64,000 nucleotides of DNA from Oceanobacter sp. 1_MG-2023. Lineage in GTDB: Bacteria > Pseudomonadota > Gammaproteobacteria > Pseudomonadales > Oceanobacteraceae. The translations under genes and the position numbers were made by a program. The notes below the pieces were generated by a model, which was given only the letters and a program-made list of their open reading frames with translations, searched no databases and was not told where the DNA came from. The stretch is from contig NZ_JAUYWA010000019.1 of the NCBI RefSeq assembly GCF_030689025.1, positions 1 to 64,000 of the forward strand, written 5' to 3'. Below, piece by piece: positions 36,714 through 46,331 of the stretch; the first letter of the stretch is position 1, and each line of letters begins with the position of its first letter.

Positions 36714-38417
36714 TTAAGAGCACATTTCAAGCCTCTCCATTAACTTTTGTCCACTACAGTCCACCACATGCAACTGCCGATGGCAATTGGGATGTAACAG
36801 CACCAGATTTTCCAGCTTGTCACTTCCGCCCTTGTGCCGTTCGAGTACGTGATGAATATTCCACCCCGTTTCGGACGTTATAAACTGCTTGCACATAGGA
36901 CAGCGCTTGAGCTGTCGAACCCACAAGGAAATCAGCTTTTTCCTGCCTGCAACGGAATGCTTCCAGACGTACTCCAAACGTTGTTCAAAGTAGCTTTCGT
37001 ATTCCGGCGCATAGGGATTAGCCTCTGCCTTGATCTTTCGGTGCCGCTGGATTTTTGTATCTGTGCTTTTGATCAGGCGGGTAGCCCCATCATCCACATA
37101 GACGGCCTGAAAGACCCAATCTACTCCATCAACGCGGTGAAAATACCGTCTTTTCACCCATCGTTTGGAGCGATTCTTGTGGCGTCGGCAAGACCAGCGC
37201 CACAGGAGTTTCCATATTCGATAGTCCACGTATTTGAACGTATCAACAGCCACAATGTGCTGATGATAATTCGCCCAACCCCGGATGACCGGATTGAGTT
37301 GTTTGATCAGAATACCTTGTTCAGATGTTCTGTTCTTGCGCACTATCTCTTTGAGTTTCTGAAGGTGATGACGCATGTTTTTACGACTTGGCTTGATCAG
37401 CAGTTTGTCGTTGTACTTGCGCACGTTTTGCCCCAGAAAATCAAAACCATCTTTTATGTGTGTTACTACCGTCTTTTCAGGCGATAGCTGCAAACCTCGC
37501 TCAGCCATAAAGGCTTCAACCAGAGGTTGAACTTCCTCGACTAACAGCTCTTTCGAGATACCAGTGATGACGAAGTCGTCTGCATAACGCACGTAATTGA
37601 CCTTGGTCTTGTAGCTGGCTTTGGTGTTCTTTTGCCCAAAGCGGGCCAGTAACACGTCTTCCAGTCCATCAAGCGCCATATTGGCCAAAACCGGAGAGAT
37701 AATCCCCCCTTGCGGAGTTCCTGCCTCGGTTCGGTAAAGGTGGTTGGATTCCATAAATCCAGCTTTCAGCCATTTTCTGAGTACAGTTTTATCCAACGGA
37801 ATGTTGGCCAGTAACCAGTCATGGCTGATGTTGTCAAAACAACCTTGAATATCGCCTTCAAGCACCCATTGGGCCGAGTGTTTGCGACTGAGATTGACGA
37901 ACAATTGCTCAATTGCATCGGCTGTAGAGCGCATGGGGCGAAACCCATAGCTGTTGCGATCTGCTGTTGTTTCCGACACGGGTTCGAGCGCCAGCAGGTA
38001 TAACGCCTGCATTGCTCTGTCCAGCATCGTTGGAATCCCCAAAGGACGACGTTTGCCGTTGGCTTTGGGAATGTAAACACGCCGCAACGGCTTGGGTTTA
38101 TACCCTTGTCGTTGCAGTCGGCTGATCGCTTGCCATTTTGTATTCGGTGTACTCCAGGATTCACCGTCTACGCCGGGTGTATTCTTACCCCGGTTTTCTG
38201 TTACCCGCTTCACTGCCAACGCTCTGGCAGAGAAAGATCGGGTCAGCAGTCGCTGCAAGGCTTTCACCTTGCGCCATTGCTTTGCTTGAGTTGCCTTCGC
38301 GATTCGTACCTGTAGCTCTCGAACCGTTTGGTGAGCCAGCTGCCAATTGATGGCATGCCAGTTCTCCGCCCAGTCGGAGAACGCAGGTGTTTCGTTCAGA
38401 TTGAGCGATTCACTCAT
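36714..38417 (-). CDS. ltrA: Group II intron reverse transcriptase/maturase
   Basis: About 567 residues from ATG 38417 after an AAGGAG site; the open frame reaches 38504 but the added segment is intron RNA sequence. Residues about 60-340 are the reverse transcriptase, with RRVYIPKANGKRRPLGIPT, QGCFDNI, GTPQGGIISP and the catalytic YADD at 278-281. A maturase domain X follows (NPVIRGWANYHQHIV). The C-terminus is an HNH endonuclease (CPMCKQF, then WNIHHVLERHKGG and HPNCHRQLH). All catalytic motifs are intact, so the intron is probably able to splice and move. Confidence 0.95.
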   Translation of the reverse strand: MSESLNLNETPAFSDWAENWHAINWQLAHQTVRELQVRIAKATQAKQWRKVKALQRLLTRSFSARALAVKRVTENRGKNTPGVDGESWSTPNTKWQAISRLQRQGYKPKPLRRVYIPKANGKRRPLGIPTMLDRAMQALYLLALEPVSETTADRNSYGFRPMRSTADAIEQLFVNLSRKHSAQWVLEGDIQGCFDNISHDWLLANIPLDKTVLRKWLKAGFMESNHLYRTEAGTPQGGIISPVLANMALDGLEDVLLARFGQKNTKASYKTKVNYVRYADDFVITGISKELLVEEVQPLVEAFMAERGLQLSPEKTVVTHIKDGFDFLGQNVRKYNDKLLIKPSRKNMRHHLQKLKEIVRKNRTSEQGILIKQLNPVIRGWANYHQHIVAVDTFKYVDYRIWKLLWRWSCRRHKNRSKRWVKRRYFHRVDGVDWVFQAVYVDDGATRLIKSTDTKIQRHRKIKAEANPYAPEYESYFEQRLEYVWKHSVAGRKKLISLWVRQLKRCPMCKQFITSETGWNIHHVLERHKGGSDKLENLVLLHPNCHRQLHVVDCSGQKLMERLEMCS

Positions 38418-39030
38418 CTTGCTGCTCTCCTTATTCCTGTTACCAGACGGAGAGCACACTGCTCCCTGACGGGAGAGGTACTTCCCGTCAGGGGTGAAGG
38501 TCATTGCCGAAGCTCAGACCTGTTTCAGTTGATTGCTTTACACATTTTCACGCGATCAGAGACCAGTTGGACGTGGGCAACCGTTTCCGGCGGAGGAACC
38601 TTTAACCCCCTATCCAGACCATTACAGCCTGGCATTCGCTTTTTCCAACCTCCCAATCCCGCACCTCCAACAGCTTCCCTTACGGTCAGCCTGCCACATT
38701 CGTGGCGGAGATATGGGGTTTCCGAGTTCCGTTTTCTGCAACACGAGCTACTTAGGTTCTGCCAATACACCGAGGGTTCAATGACAACGTACTCCCAGAT
38801 GTAAGAGGAGTAACCAACCCTGTACCTTTTGGTCAAAGCGAACAGTCACTTGCGCTTTATGCGGCTGACGGTGCTTGTTAGCAGTTCACGTGTGTTAACC
38901 ATATAGCTCAGCCTAGCCTCTCATCCGCCTGTGACTGGCAGAATCCATGTAAGCCACCTCACGGTGGAACATGCCGCGAGGGGAGTACATTGTCAGGAAG
39001 CTTCACACCCCACCGTTACCAGTGACGCAC

Positions 39031-39418
39031 TATCCCTAGGCTACAAAAAGTTGCATTTTTGGTTTCTCTCTAACGACACTACAGGACAAGTCCTCTTAAG
39101 GAGTGTGTTAGCGAAACAATTGCAGAAAACAGCTTCACACCGGCAGGCGCTTAGCTATTCAAAGACACGACGATTCCCACTTCATGACGACCAATAAATC
39201 AGTCGCTTCAGTGTGCGCCGTTGTTGATAGGCACAGACATGCCCGATGTTTGATTCCTCAATCAAGAGGATATCCGACATTCGGGACAAGCCCGAATGTC
39301 GGGTACATTGTTTTGCTATTTTTCGCTGGTTAATGAGCACCAACTTCGTCTGAAGTCGGCACTCACTGGGCTTGGAGTAATCCCAGCCAGGCTAGCTACC
39401 TGCGCGACTCTCGTCGCA
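39031..39418. other. Region between groEL and the group II intron
   Basis: No gene is supported here. On the minus strand it is the groEL 3' leader and the 5' exon of the intron. A perfect 12-base hairpin lies at 39274-39302 and a shorter one (ttgatt / aatcaa) at 39250-39265. The remaining sequence to the intron shows no recognisable feature. Confidence 0.5.
39274..39302. terminator. Hairpin downstream of groEL
   Basis: Arms ccgacattcggg and cccgaatgtcgg pair perfectly around acaag, about 115 bases beyond the groEL stop on the minus strand. There is no T run directly after it, so it may act as a processing or stability element rather than a full terminator. Confidence 0.5.
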
Positions 39419-41071
<1,653 letters not shown>

Positions 41072-41116
41072 TCAAAATTTATTCAGTTACAAACGGGGAT
41101 CAACAGGAAGCGTGAA

Positions 41117-41410
41117 TCAGGCTTCCAATACGCCGTAGATGTCGCTTTCATTCAGAATCAGCAGTTCTTCACCATCGATGTCGATGGTGTTGGAACCGGA
41201 GTACTTGCCGAAGACCACGGTGTCGCCCACTGCAACTGCCAGAGCCTGTACATCACCATTGGTCAAAACGCGACCCGTACCAACAGCAACCACTTCTCCT
41301 TGATTCGGTTTTTCAGCAACAGAACCTGGAAGCAAGATACCGCCAGCGGTGGTTTGCTCTTCTTCCTTGCGACGAACAACAACACGATCGTGTAAAGGAC
41401 GGATTTTCAT
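41117..41410 (-). CDS. groES: Co-chaperonin GroES
   Basis: This 97-residue protein is full length: [20 protein letters not shown] at the start, the mobile loop with [16 protein letters not shown], and a C-terminus with [10 protein letters not shown]. It caps the GroEL ring. First gene of the groESL operon. A ribosome site GGAGATAACC precedes the ATG. Confidence 0.99.
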   Translation of the reverse strand: MKIRPLHDRVVVRRKEEEQTTAGGILLPGSVAEKPNQGEVVAVGTGRVLTNGDVQALAVAVGDTVVFGKYSGSNTIDIDGEELLILNESDIYGVLEA

Positions 41411-41497
41411 TTGAGGTTATCTCCAATGTATAAAGCAATGTTTGCGGTGTGCGGGGCAGATGGTGTCATACACCCGCCCCAAATCTGTGTGTTTCGA

Positions 41498-41527
41498 TAA
41501 TTGGGACGCTGCGATGGTTTTCAACAC
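41498..41527 (-). promoter_or_regulatory. Sigma-32 (heat-shock) type promoter of groESL
   Basis: On the minus strand GTGTTGAAAA (41518-41527) and TCCCAATTA (41498-41506) resemble the RpoH -35 (CTTGAAA) and -10 (CCCCATNT) boxes, about 13 bases apart between their cores. It lies some 90 bases before the groES start. No CIRCE (TTAGCACTC-N9-GAGTGCTAA) element was seen, so RpoH control is more likely than HrcA. Confidence 0.7.
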
Positions 41528-41575
41528 CCGATGTGAAAAAAAATTGCATTTGGTGCTATTTGAACCCTGCACCAC

Positions 41576-42055
41576 TCAGTCTTCGCGGCGATATTCACCT
41601 TCGATCACATCCGGACGGTGGCGATGCGGCTCGGGTCGGTCTGCAAACGGCGATGGGCGCTCTCCCATTGGCCGACTGGCAAAGCCACCACTTTCCATGA
41701 CGACCCGTGGCTTGATCAGTTTGAGCACATGGCTGACCAATGCCAGGCGGGTGGCCGGTACCAGCAAGGCACAGCCAACAGCATCGGTCAGGAAACCGGG
41801 GGTCAGCAATAAGGCACCGGCCAGGGCCAGCAAAAATCCTTCTGCCAGCTCACGCGCTGGCAAGGTACCTTCCTGCATTTTCTGGCTGGCACGCATCAGT
41901 ACATCCATGCCCTGTTTTTTAAGGATGTTGACACCAATAATGGCGGTCAAAAAGATGATCACCAGCGTCCAGATAACACCGATATAACCACCCACCTTGA
42001 TTAAAACGGCCAGTTCCAACAGTGGTACTACGATAAACAATACTAAAAACGGCAC
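41576..42055 (-). CDS. fxsA: FxsA family membrane protein
   Basis: This 159-residue protein starts MPFLVLFIVVPLLELAVLIK, has four hydrophobic segments, the conserved GVNILKKQGMDVL stretch and a LLLTPGFLTDAVG motif, which define FxsA. The C-terminal 35 residues are hydrophilic, with HRHRPDVIEGEYRRED. In E. coli FxsA eases exclusion of phage T7 by F plasmids; its general function is unknown. Position directly upstream of groES on the same strand is common in gammaproteobacteria. The groESL promoter lies after its stop. Confidence 0.93.
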   Translation of the reverse strand: MPFLVLFIVVPLLELAVLIKVGGYIGVIWTLVIIFLTAIIGVNILKKQGMDVLMRASQKMQEGTLPARELAEGFLLALAGALLLTPGFLTDAVGCALLVPATRLALVSHVLKLIKPRVVMESGGFASRPMGERPSPFADRPEPHRHRPDVIEGEYRRED

Positions 42056-42394
42056 AATTGCCTCCTGGTCTGTACTTTATATTCTGTAGGGTTGGATACT
42101 CCCACGCCCAAAAATTCCACCCAATCGGATACGCAGAAGGCAACCAGAGCGCCTCGTTCTATGGTTAATCGGGGCGTAGTGGGTAAAAAGCAAGGGCTGG
42201 CAAGCAACGGATTACAATCCAGTGTAACCACTGTGACTACTCGTGGTGGTGAAAGCCGATCCAGCGTTGAATCTGCCGGCATTATTGCAGCATGAGGCAT
42301 GGCTAACATTGATTGCAGTTTTAGGCCGGGGTGTCCAGCTCCCTGCCATTGTGGTTACACTGTCGGCCCAAAAACTTCCATAACAGGCCGTCTC
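42056..42394. other. Divergent spacer between fxsA and the ATL gene, no gene seen
   Basis: The 339 bases contain only weak open frames with no family features. The promoters of fxsA (minus) and of the ATL gene (plus) must lie here. No repeat or RNA gene was found. Confidence 0.5.
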
Positions 42395-42730
42395 ATGGTC
42401 CGTGTGCCCCGGTTTGTGGCTCCGGTCACGCCCAACGATATCCGTTTGTTTACCCTGCTTGCCAGCGTTCCAGCTGGCCGCGTCGTTACCTATGGCCAGC
42501 TGGCCGAGATGATCGGTGCACCACGGCGCGCACGCTGGGTGGGTCAGATCCTGAAGCAATTACCCCAAGACAGTAGCTTGCCCTGGCATCGGGTAATCAA
42601 TGCCCAGGGGCGCATCAGTCTGTCGATGCTGGAAGGCGGCCGCAGGCAGGCCGAACGCTTACGGGCGGAAGGTGTGGTGGTGTCGGCGGAGGGACGTATC
42701 AGTTTGCGGCTGTACCGCTGGATGCCATAA
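42395..42730 (+). CDS. Alkyltransferase-like protein (ATL), DNA lesion binder
   Basis: About 111 residues from ATG 42395. The protein matches the C-terminal domain of O6-alkylguanine-DNA alkyltransferases: VPAGRVVTYGQLAEMIGAPRRARWVGQIL and the active-site loop. In place of PCHR it has LPWHRVINAQGRIS, so the acceptor cysteine is replaced by tryptophan. This marks an ATL protein, which binds alkylated guanine without repairing it and flags it for nucleotide excision repair. Single gene. Confidence 0.9.
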   Translation: MVRVPRFVAPVTPNDIRLFTLLASVPAGRVVTYGQLAEMIGAPRRARWVGQILKQLPQDSSLPWHRVINAQGRISLSMLEGGRRQAERLRAEGVVVSAEGRISLRLYRWMP

Positions 42731-42812
42731 TCAGGTACGACATTCAGGGCCATCCGGGTAACTGCTTGTCGAATCCTTGTTGGTTGTCGCCGTCTGGTTA
42801 TGGAGCCATTGT

Positions 42813-43382
42813 ATGCTGACGTCTGTTTTGATTGGTTTTGTGCTATTGCCCTTACTGGTAACCGCGTCCATCGCGGTCGTTGCCGAGCCACCGGCGGGGG
42901 TGATTGCCTACGCTTGCGTTGATTCCCGGGCCCAGGTGCTGCTGGCATATGATAACGGCAAGGATCGTAATGGCTGGGCCGCTTTTGGTGGCCATGGTGC
43001 CAAAGGGGAAAGTATCGCGGATACGGCTGCCCGTGAGTTCCGTGAAGAAACCAGCTGTATGTTTGCAACTCCGCAGCCAGCAGATCTTGAAGGACGTGAA
43101 CGCTCACGGGTTGGCCCTTTTTATACCTATGTTGCTGAGGTTGAATATGTCGACCCCGCGGCGATTGCGGCGTCTTCCTGCGGCACGATCGGCGAACGCA
43201 AGGACTGGATCTGGGTCAATCTGGAAGATCTGGTCAGCGCCTTGCGCAGTGGTGATGACGTTGCCGATGCCCAGGTGGCGACTAAATCATATCCGTTGTG
43301 GTTTGCGGGTCGCTTGTCGTTACAACAAGCGTTACGTGATGGCTTGTTACCGGAATCCAGTGCAGTGTGTCTGCCGAAATAG
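42813..43382 (+). CDS. Nudix hydrolase with N-terminal signal sequence
   Basis: About 189 residues from ATG 42813, with GGAG about 8 bases upstream. The first 25 residues (MLTSVLIGFVLLPLLVTASI then AVVAEP) form a signal peptide or membrane anchor. A Nudix fold follows with the box GGHGAKGESIADTAAREFRE-ETS, matching GX5EX7REUXEE except that the last glutamate is followed by Thr. This places a Nudix enzyme in the periplasm, which is unusual because its nucleotide substrates are mostly cytosolic. Substrate unknown. Single gene. Confidence 0.78.
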   Translation: MLTSVLIGFVLLPLLVTASIAVVAEPPAGVIAYACVDSRAQVLLAYDNGKDRNGWAAFGGHGAKGESIADTAAREFREETSCMFATPQPADLEGRERSRVGPFYTYVAEVEYVDPAAIAASSCGTIGERKDWIWVNLEDLVSALRSGDDVADAQVATKSYPLWFAGRLSLQQALRDGLLPESSAVCLPK

Positions 43383-43632
43383 TCCAATCCGACAGCAGAA
43401 ACCAGTCAATCCAAAGCTCTCTCGCGCCGCCGTGATGTGGTAATTTCTGGCGGCTGCCTGTTGCTCTGTTTTTATTAGCCGGATATTGTCTGCCGCGTTG
43501 CTGCCCGCGGCACACAAGCTGCCATGTCGGATGCGGATAAAGCAGCCAAACAATAACAATCAATATCCTTGTTTACCGTTCAGGCCATCGCCGCCAAGCC
43601 AGCCTGTACTCTCATTATGCTGAGGTTTTTGC

Positions 43633-44448
43633 ATGTTGGTGCTGGCCAAGATCCTGATTACTTTTTTAAGCGTTGTATTACTGGTGCGGGTAGCCGAAAA
43701 AATGAGCCCCCGGCACGCTGGCTTGTTGGCGGGCTTTCCACTGGGAACCGGTATCGCTCTGTATTTTTTTGGCTGGCAACAAGGGGCTGATTTTGCCGCC
43801 ACCAGCGCGGTATTTACCTTGTCGGGGCTAACTTCGGCCGTTTGCCTGGCTTGGGGCTATTGGCGGGTGATCCACTGGCGTTCCGGCTTGGGTTGGGTGC
43901 CGGTGGCTATTGCCGCTGGCTTGTTGTGCTTTTTTACCAGCAGCTGGTTGTTGCAGCAATTGCCGCCACATCGTGGTGTAGGGCTATTGGTGGTTGTCTT
44001 GGCAATTTTGCTGTTTCGTACTCTGTTTGGCGTCATTCACGACACGGCGCCGACACGGCACGATCCTCATATTCACGCCACCTGGTTCCATCAGCCTCTG
44101 GTGAAACTGGTATTTCGTGCCGCCATGGCGACATTGACCATCTTGCTGATTACCGGGTTGGCGGATGTGCTTGGCCCGCAGCGCGCCGGGCTGCTGGCGG
44201 CATTTCCGGTGAGTTTTTTCCCGTTGCTGCTGATTTTGCACCTAGGCCAGGGGGCAAATGTGGTGGCGCGTACCATTCGTTCTTACCCGGATGGTTTGGG
44301 CGCTCTGGTGGTCTACGCCTTGTGTGTCAGCTACAGCTATCCACTGCTCGGGCTACACTGGGGCACGGTCGTCAGCTTGCTGGCTGCGACCCTGTATCTG
44401 GTTGTTTATGGAGCAATACGACAGCGCCTGCTGCGCCCTGCCCGATAG
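43633..44448 (+). CDS. Polytopic membrane protein with internal repeat, unknown function
   Basis: This 271-residue protein has about eight hydrophobic segments. The stretch MSPRHAGLLAGFPLGTGIAL in the first half recurs as LGPQRAGLLAAFPVSFFPLL in the second, each after a helix, so the protein looks like a tandem duplication of a four-helix unit. A hydrophilic loop with HDTAPTRHDPHIH lies between the halves. The repeat architecture suggests a transporter, but I recognise no named family. It converges with fleQ. Confidence 0.65.
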   Translation: MLVLAKILITFLSVVLLVRVAEKMSPRHAGLLAGFPLGTGIALYFFGWQQGADFAATSAVFTLSGLTSAVCLAWGYWRVIHWRSGLGWVPVAIAAGLLCFFTSSWLLQQLPPHRGVGLLVVVLAILLFRTLFGVIHDTAPTRHDPHIHATWFHQPLVKLVFRAAMATLTILLITGLADVLGPQRAGLLAAFPVSFFPLLLILHLGQGANVVARTIRSYPDGLGALVVYALCVSYSYPLLGLHWGTVVSLLAATLYLVVYGAIRQRLLRPAR

Positions 44449-44502
44449 CTGGCTCACCATGATCCGGTGCAACGCTCTGTTTGCGTTGGCACCGGACAAG
44501 CG

Positions 44503-45957
44503 TCAGACACATTCTTTTTCTTTGCGCTGCAGGTGGTACTTGCGCATTTTTTCAACCAGTGTGGTGCGACGAATATTCAATTTTTCTGCCGCTCTGGCAA
44601 CAACGCCATTGGCATCATCCAGCGCCTGTTGGATCAGCGACGATTCCAGCTCTGACAGATATTCCCGCAGATCCAGTCCATCCTCGGGCAGCACTGCAGT
44701 ACTCTCCATCGATGCCTCTGCTTGAGCCGGGTCGGTATCGGCGGTTGTGGCCAGGGATGCCACTTCTTCGTCATCCAGATGGCGGAGTTTTTTCGGCAGT
44801 TCGTTTACCCCGATCACACCATATGGAAAAAGAATCGCCAGCCGCTCGACCAGGTTGGCCAGCTCCCGGACGTTGCCGTGCCATTCATGGCGGCACAACG
44901 ACATAATGGCGGCGGAATTAAAACGAATGGATCCTCGCTTTTCATTTTCCAACCGTACAATCAGCTCATTCAGCAACAGCGGTAAGTCTTCAACACGTTC
45001 ACGCAAGGAAGGCATTTCAATGGGGAAGACATTCAGACGATAGTACAAGTCTTCCCGAAAATCGCCTTCTTCGATCATGTGTTCGAGGTTTTTGTGAGTG
45101 GCGGCAATAATACGAACGTTGGTTTCCAGGGTTTTATTGCTGCCAACCCGCTCGTAAGTGTGTTCTTGCAAGACCCTCAGCATTTTGACTTGCATGCTCA
45201 GCGGCATATCGCCGATTTCATCGAGAAACAGGGTGCCGCCTTCGGCCATTTCAAAGCGCCCGATCCGGTTGGCAATGGCTCCGGTAAAGGAGCCTTTTTC
45301 ATGGCCAAACAATTCGCTTTCCAATAATTCAGCCGGAATGGCACCACAGTTAACCGGCACAAATGGCTTGTTACGTCGGCTGGAATGGTAGTGCAGGTTA
45401 CGGGCTACGACTTCTTTGCCGGTACCGGATTCTCCCAGAATCAACACGCTGACGTCTTTATCGGCCACTTGCATAATCAGCTCACGGACCTGCTGAATCG
45501 AGCGACTGGTTCCCACCAGACTACGGAACAGCTGGATATCACGGCGTTCTCGGCGGCCTTCTTCCTGGGAATATTGTTCACGGTACAGCTGGCAGCGGTG
45601 CAGGCTGTCGAGCAGGCTGTTGTAGCTGGGTGGCGATTCTACGGTGGCAATCACGGAACGGCGCACGGCATCCGGCAGGCTGTCCAGGCCATGATCTCGG
45701 CCAAGGCACAGAATTGGCGCGGCCTTGTCCCACTGATGCACGGCGGTTATAACGGTACGAAACAGCCCCTGGCTATCGTCCCCGATCAGCACAGCCGATA
45801 TACGATGACTGTCGTCGGTGCGTTGCGTGACTTCTTGTTGCCAATGCTGGCTATCACTGACAATGACTTCTTCTCCAAGAAAGTCCAGAATCACCCGCAT
45901 GTCATGACGACGCTGTTGATCATCGTCGATAAGCAGGATTTTTATATCTCTCCACAT
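44503..45957 (-). CDS. fleQ: Flagellar master regulator FleQ (sigma-54 activator)
   Basis: About 484 residues from ATG 45957 after AAGGAAG; a TTG at 45963 is less likely. The N-terminal REC-like domain (about 1-120) is typical of FleQ ([13 protein letters not shown]). The AAA+ core has Walker [11 protein letters not shown], the sigma-54 loop GSFTGA, Walker [12 protein letters not shown] and the C-terminal Fis-type helix-turn-helix ([19 protein letters not shown]). In Pseudomonas, FleQ activates flagellar genes and controls exopolysaccharide genes in response to c-di-GMP. No fleSR genes follow; instead a cellulose operon lies upstream on the same strand. Confidence 0.93.
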   Translation of the reverse strand: MWRDIKILLIDDDQQRRHDMRVILDFLGEEVIVSDSQHWQQEVTQRTDDSHRISAVLIGDDSQGLFRTVITAVHQWDKAAPILCLGRDHGLDSLPDAVRRSVIATVESPPSYNSLLDSLHRCQLYREQYSQEEGRRERRDIQLFRSLVGTSRSIQQVRELIMQVADKDVSVLILGESGTGKEVVARNLHYHSSRRNKPFVPVNCGAIPAELLESELFGHEKGSFTGAIANRIGRFEMAEGGTLFLDEIGDMPLSMQVKMLRVLQEHTYERVGSNKTLETNVRIIAATHKNLEHMIEEGDFREDLYYRLNVFPIEMPSLRERVEDLPLLLNELIVRLENEKRGSIRFNSAAIMSLCRHEWHGNVRELANLVERLAILFPYGVIGVNELPKKLRHLDDEEVASLATTADTDPAQAEASMESTAVLPEDGLDLREYLSELESSLIQQALDDANGVVARAAEKLNIRRTTLVEKMRKYHLQRKEKECV

Positions 45958-46276
45958 ACGCAATCTTCCTTTATGTCAGGCATTGCCCCATTCTACTGCT
46001 GCTTCCAGAGCTACGGCATAACAACGCATTGTGTTACCGCTTGATCACTTCGGTAAAGCCAGCGATCGACGGATGCTGCGATATTATTCCAAAGCACGGC
46101 ACGATCATGACGTCTGTTGAGGTATCCATAGACTGATGACCTTTCAAGAAGTGCGTATTTTGACTATATCAAATAATCAGAGCAGCCATTCAGCAGAAAT
46201 GTCACGGCTGGTACTTTGGTTTTGTCTTGTTTTTAACGACAGGGCAGCGGCAGGCTGATGATGTGATGAAGTTGGC
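45958..46276. other. fleQ promoter region
   Basis: The 319 bases between the fleQ start and the bcsC terminator contain no convincing gene. The fleQ promoter must lie here, since the terminator at 46277 should stop bcs transcripts. AT-rich sequence lies around 46140-46210. No clear hexamers or FleQ box were identified. Confidence 0.45.
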
Positions 46277-46310
46277 AAAAAAGCAGGCGTTGCAACCATG
46301 CAACGCCTGT
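46277..46310 (-). terminator. Intrinsic terminator of the cellulose operon
   Basis: On the minus strand an 11-base perfect stem (CAGGCGTTGCA / TGCAACGCCTG, tetraloop) is followed by CTTTTTT. It begins about 20 bases past the bcsC stop, so it closes the bcsA-bcsB-bcsZ-bcsC operon before fleQ. Confidence 0.88.
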
Positions 46311-46331
46311 TGCAACACCCATTGTTGGGTA

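Larger units (their letters stand above)
36351..39030 (-). mobile_element. Group II intron with encoded maturase
   Basis: The element is read on the minus strand. The 3' part is certain: a canonical 34-base domain V lies at 36392-36425, followed by a domain VI hairpin ending CTACCCGTC at 36351. A maturase frame fills domain IV. The 5' end is placed at 39030, where the minus strand reads GTGCG, the conserved group II start; another candidate, GTGTGAAGC at about 39008, cannot be excluded. Total length would be about 2.7 kb. The 3' end lacks the usual AY, so that boundary may be off by a few bases. The intron lies between groEL and a strong terminator and interrupts no protein gene that I can see. 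Confidence 0.8.

Noticed and set aside
39100-39200. Integron attC-like recombination site near the intron
   Set aside because: Core sites GTTRRRY and RYYYAAC were looked for and not found in the proper arrangement.
41411-41580. CIRCE element for HrcA control of groESL
   Set aside because: No TTAGCACTC-type inverted repeat; the sequence fits a sigma-32 promoter instead.
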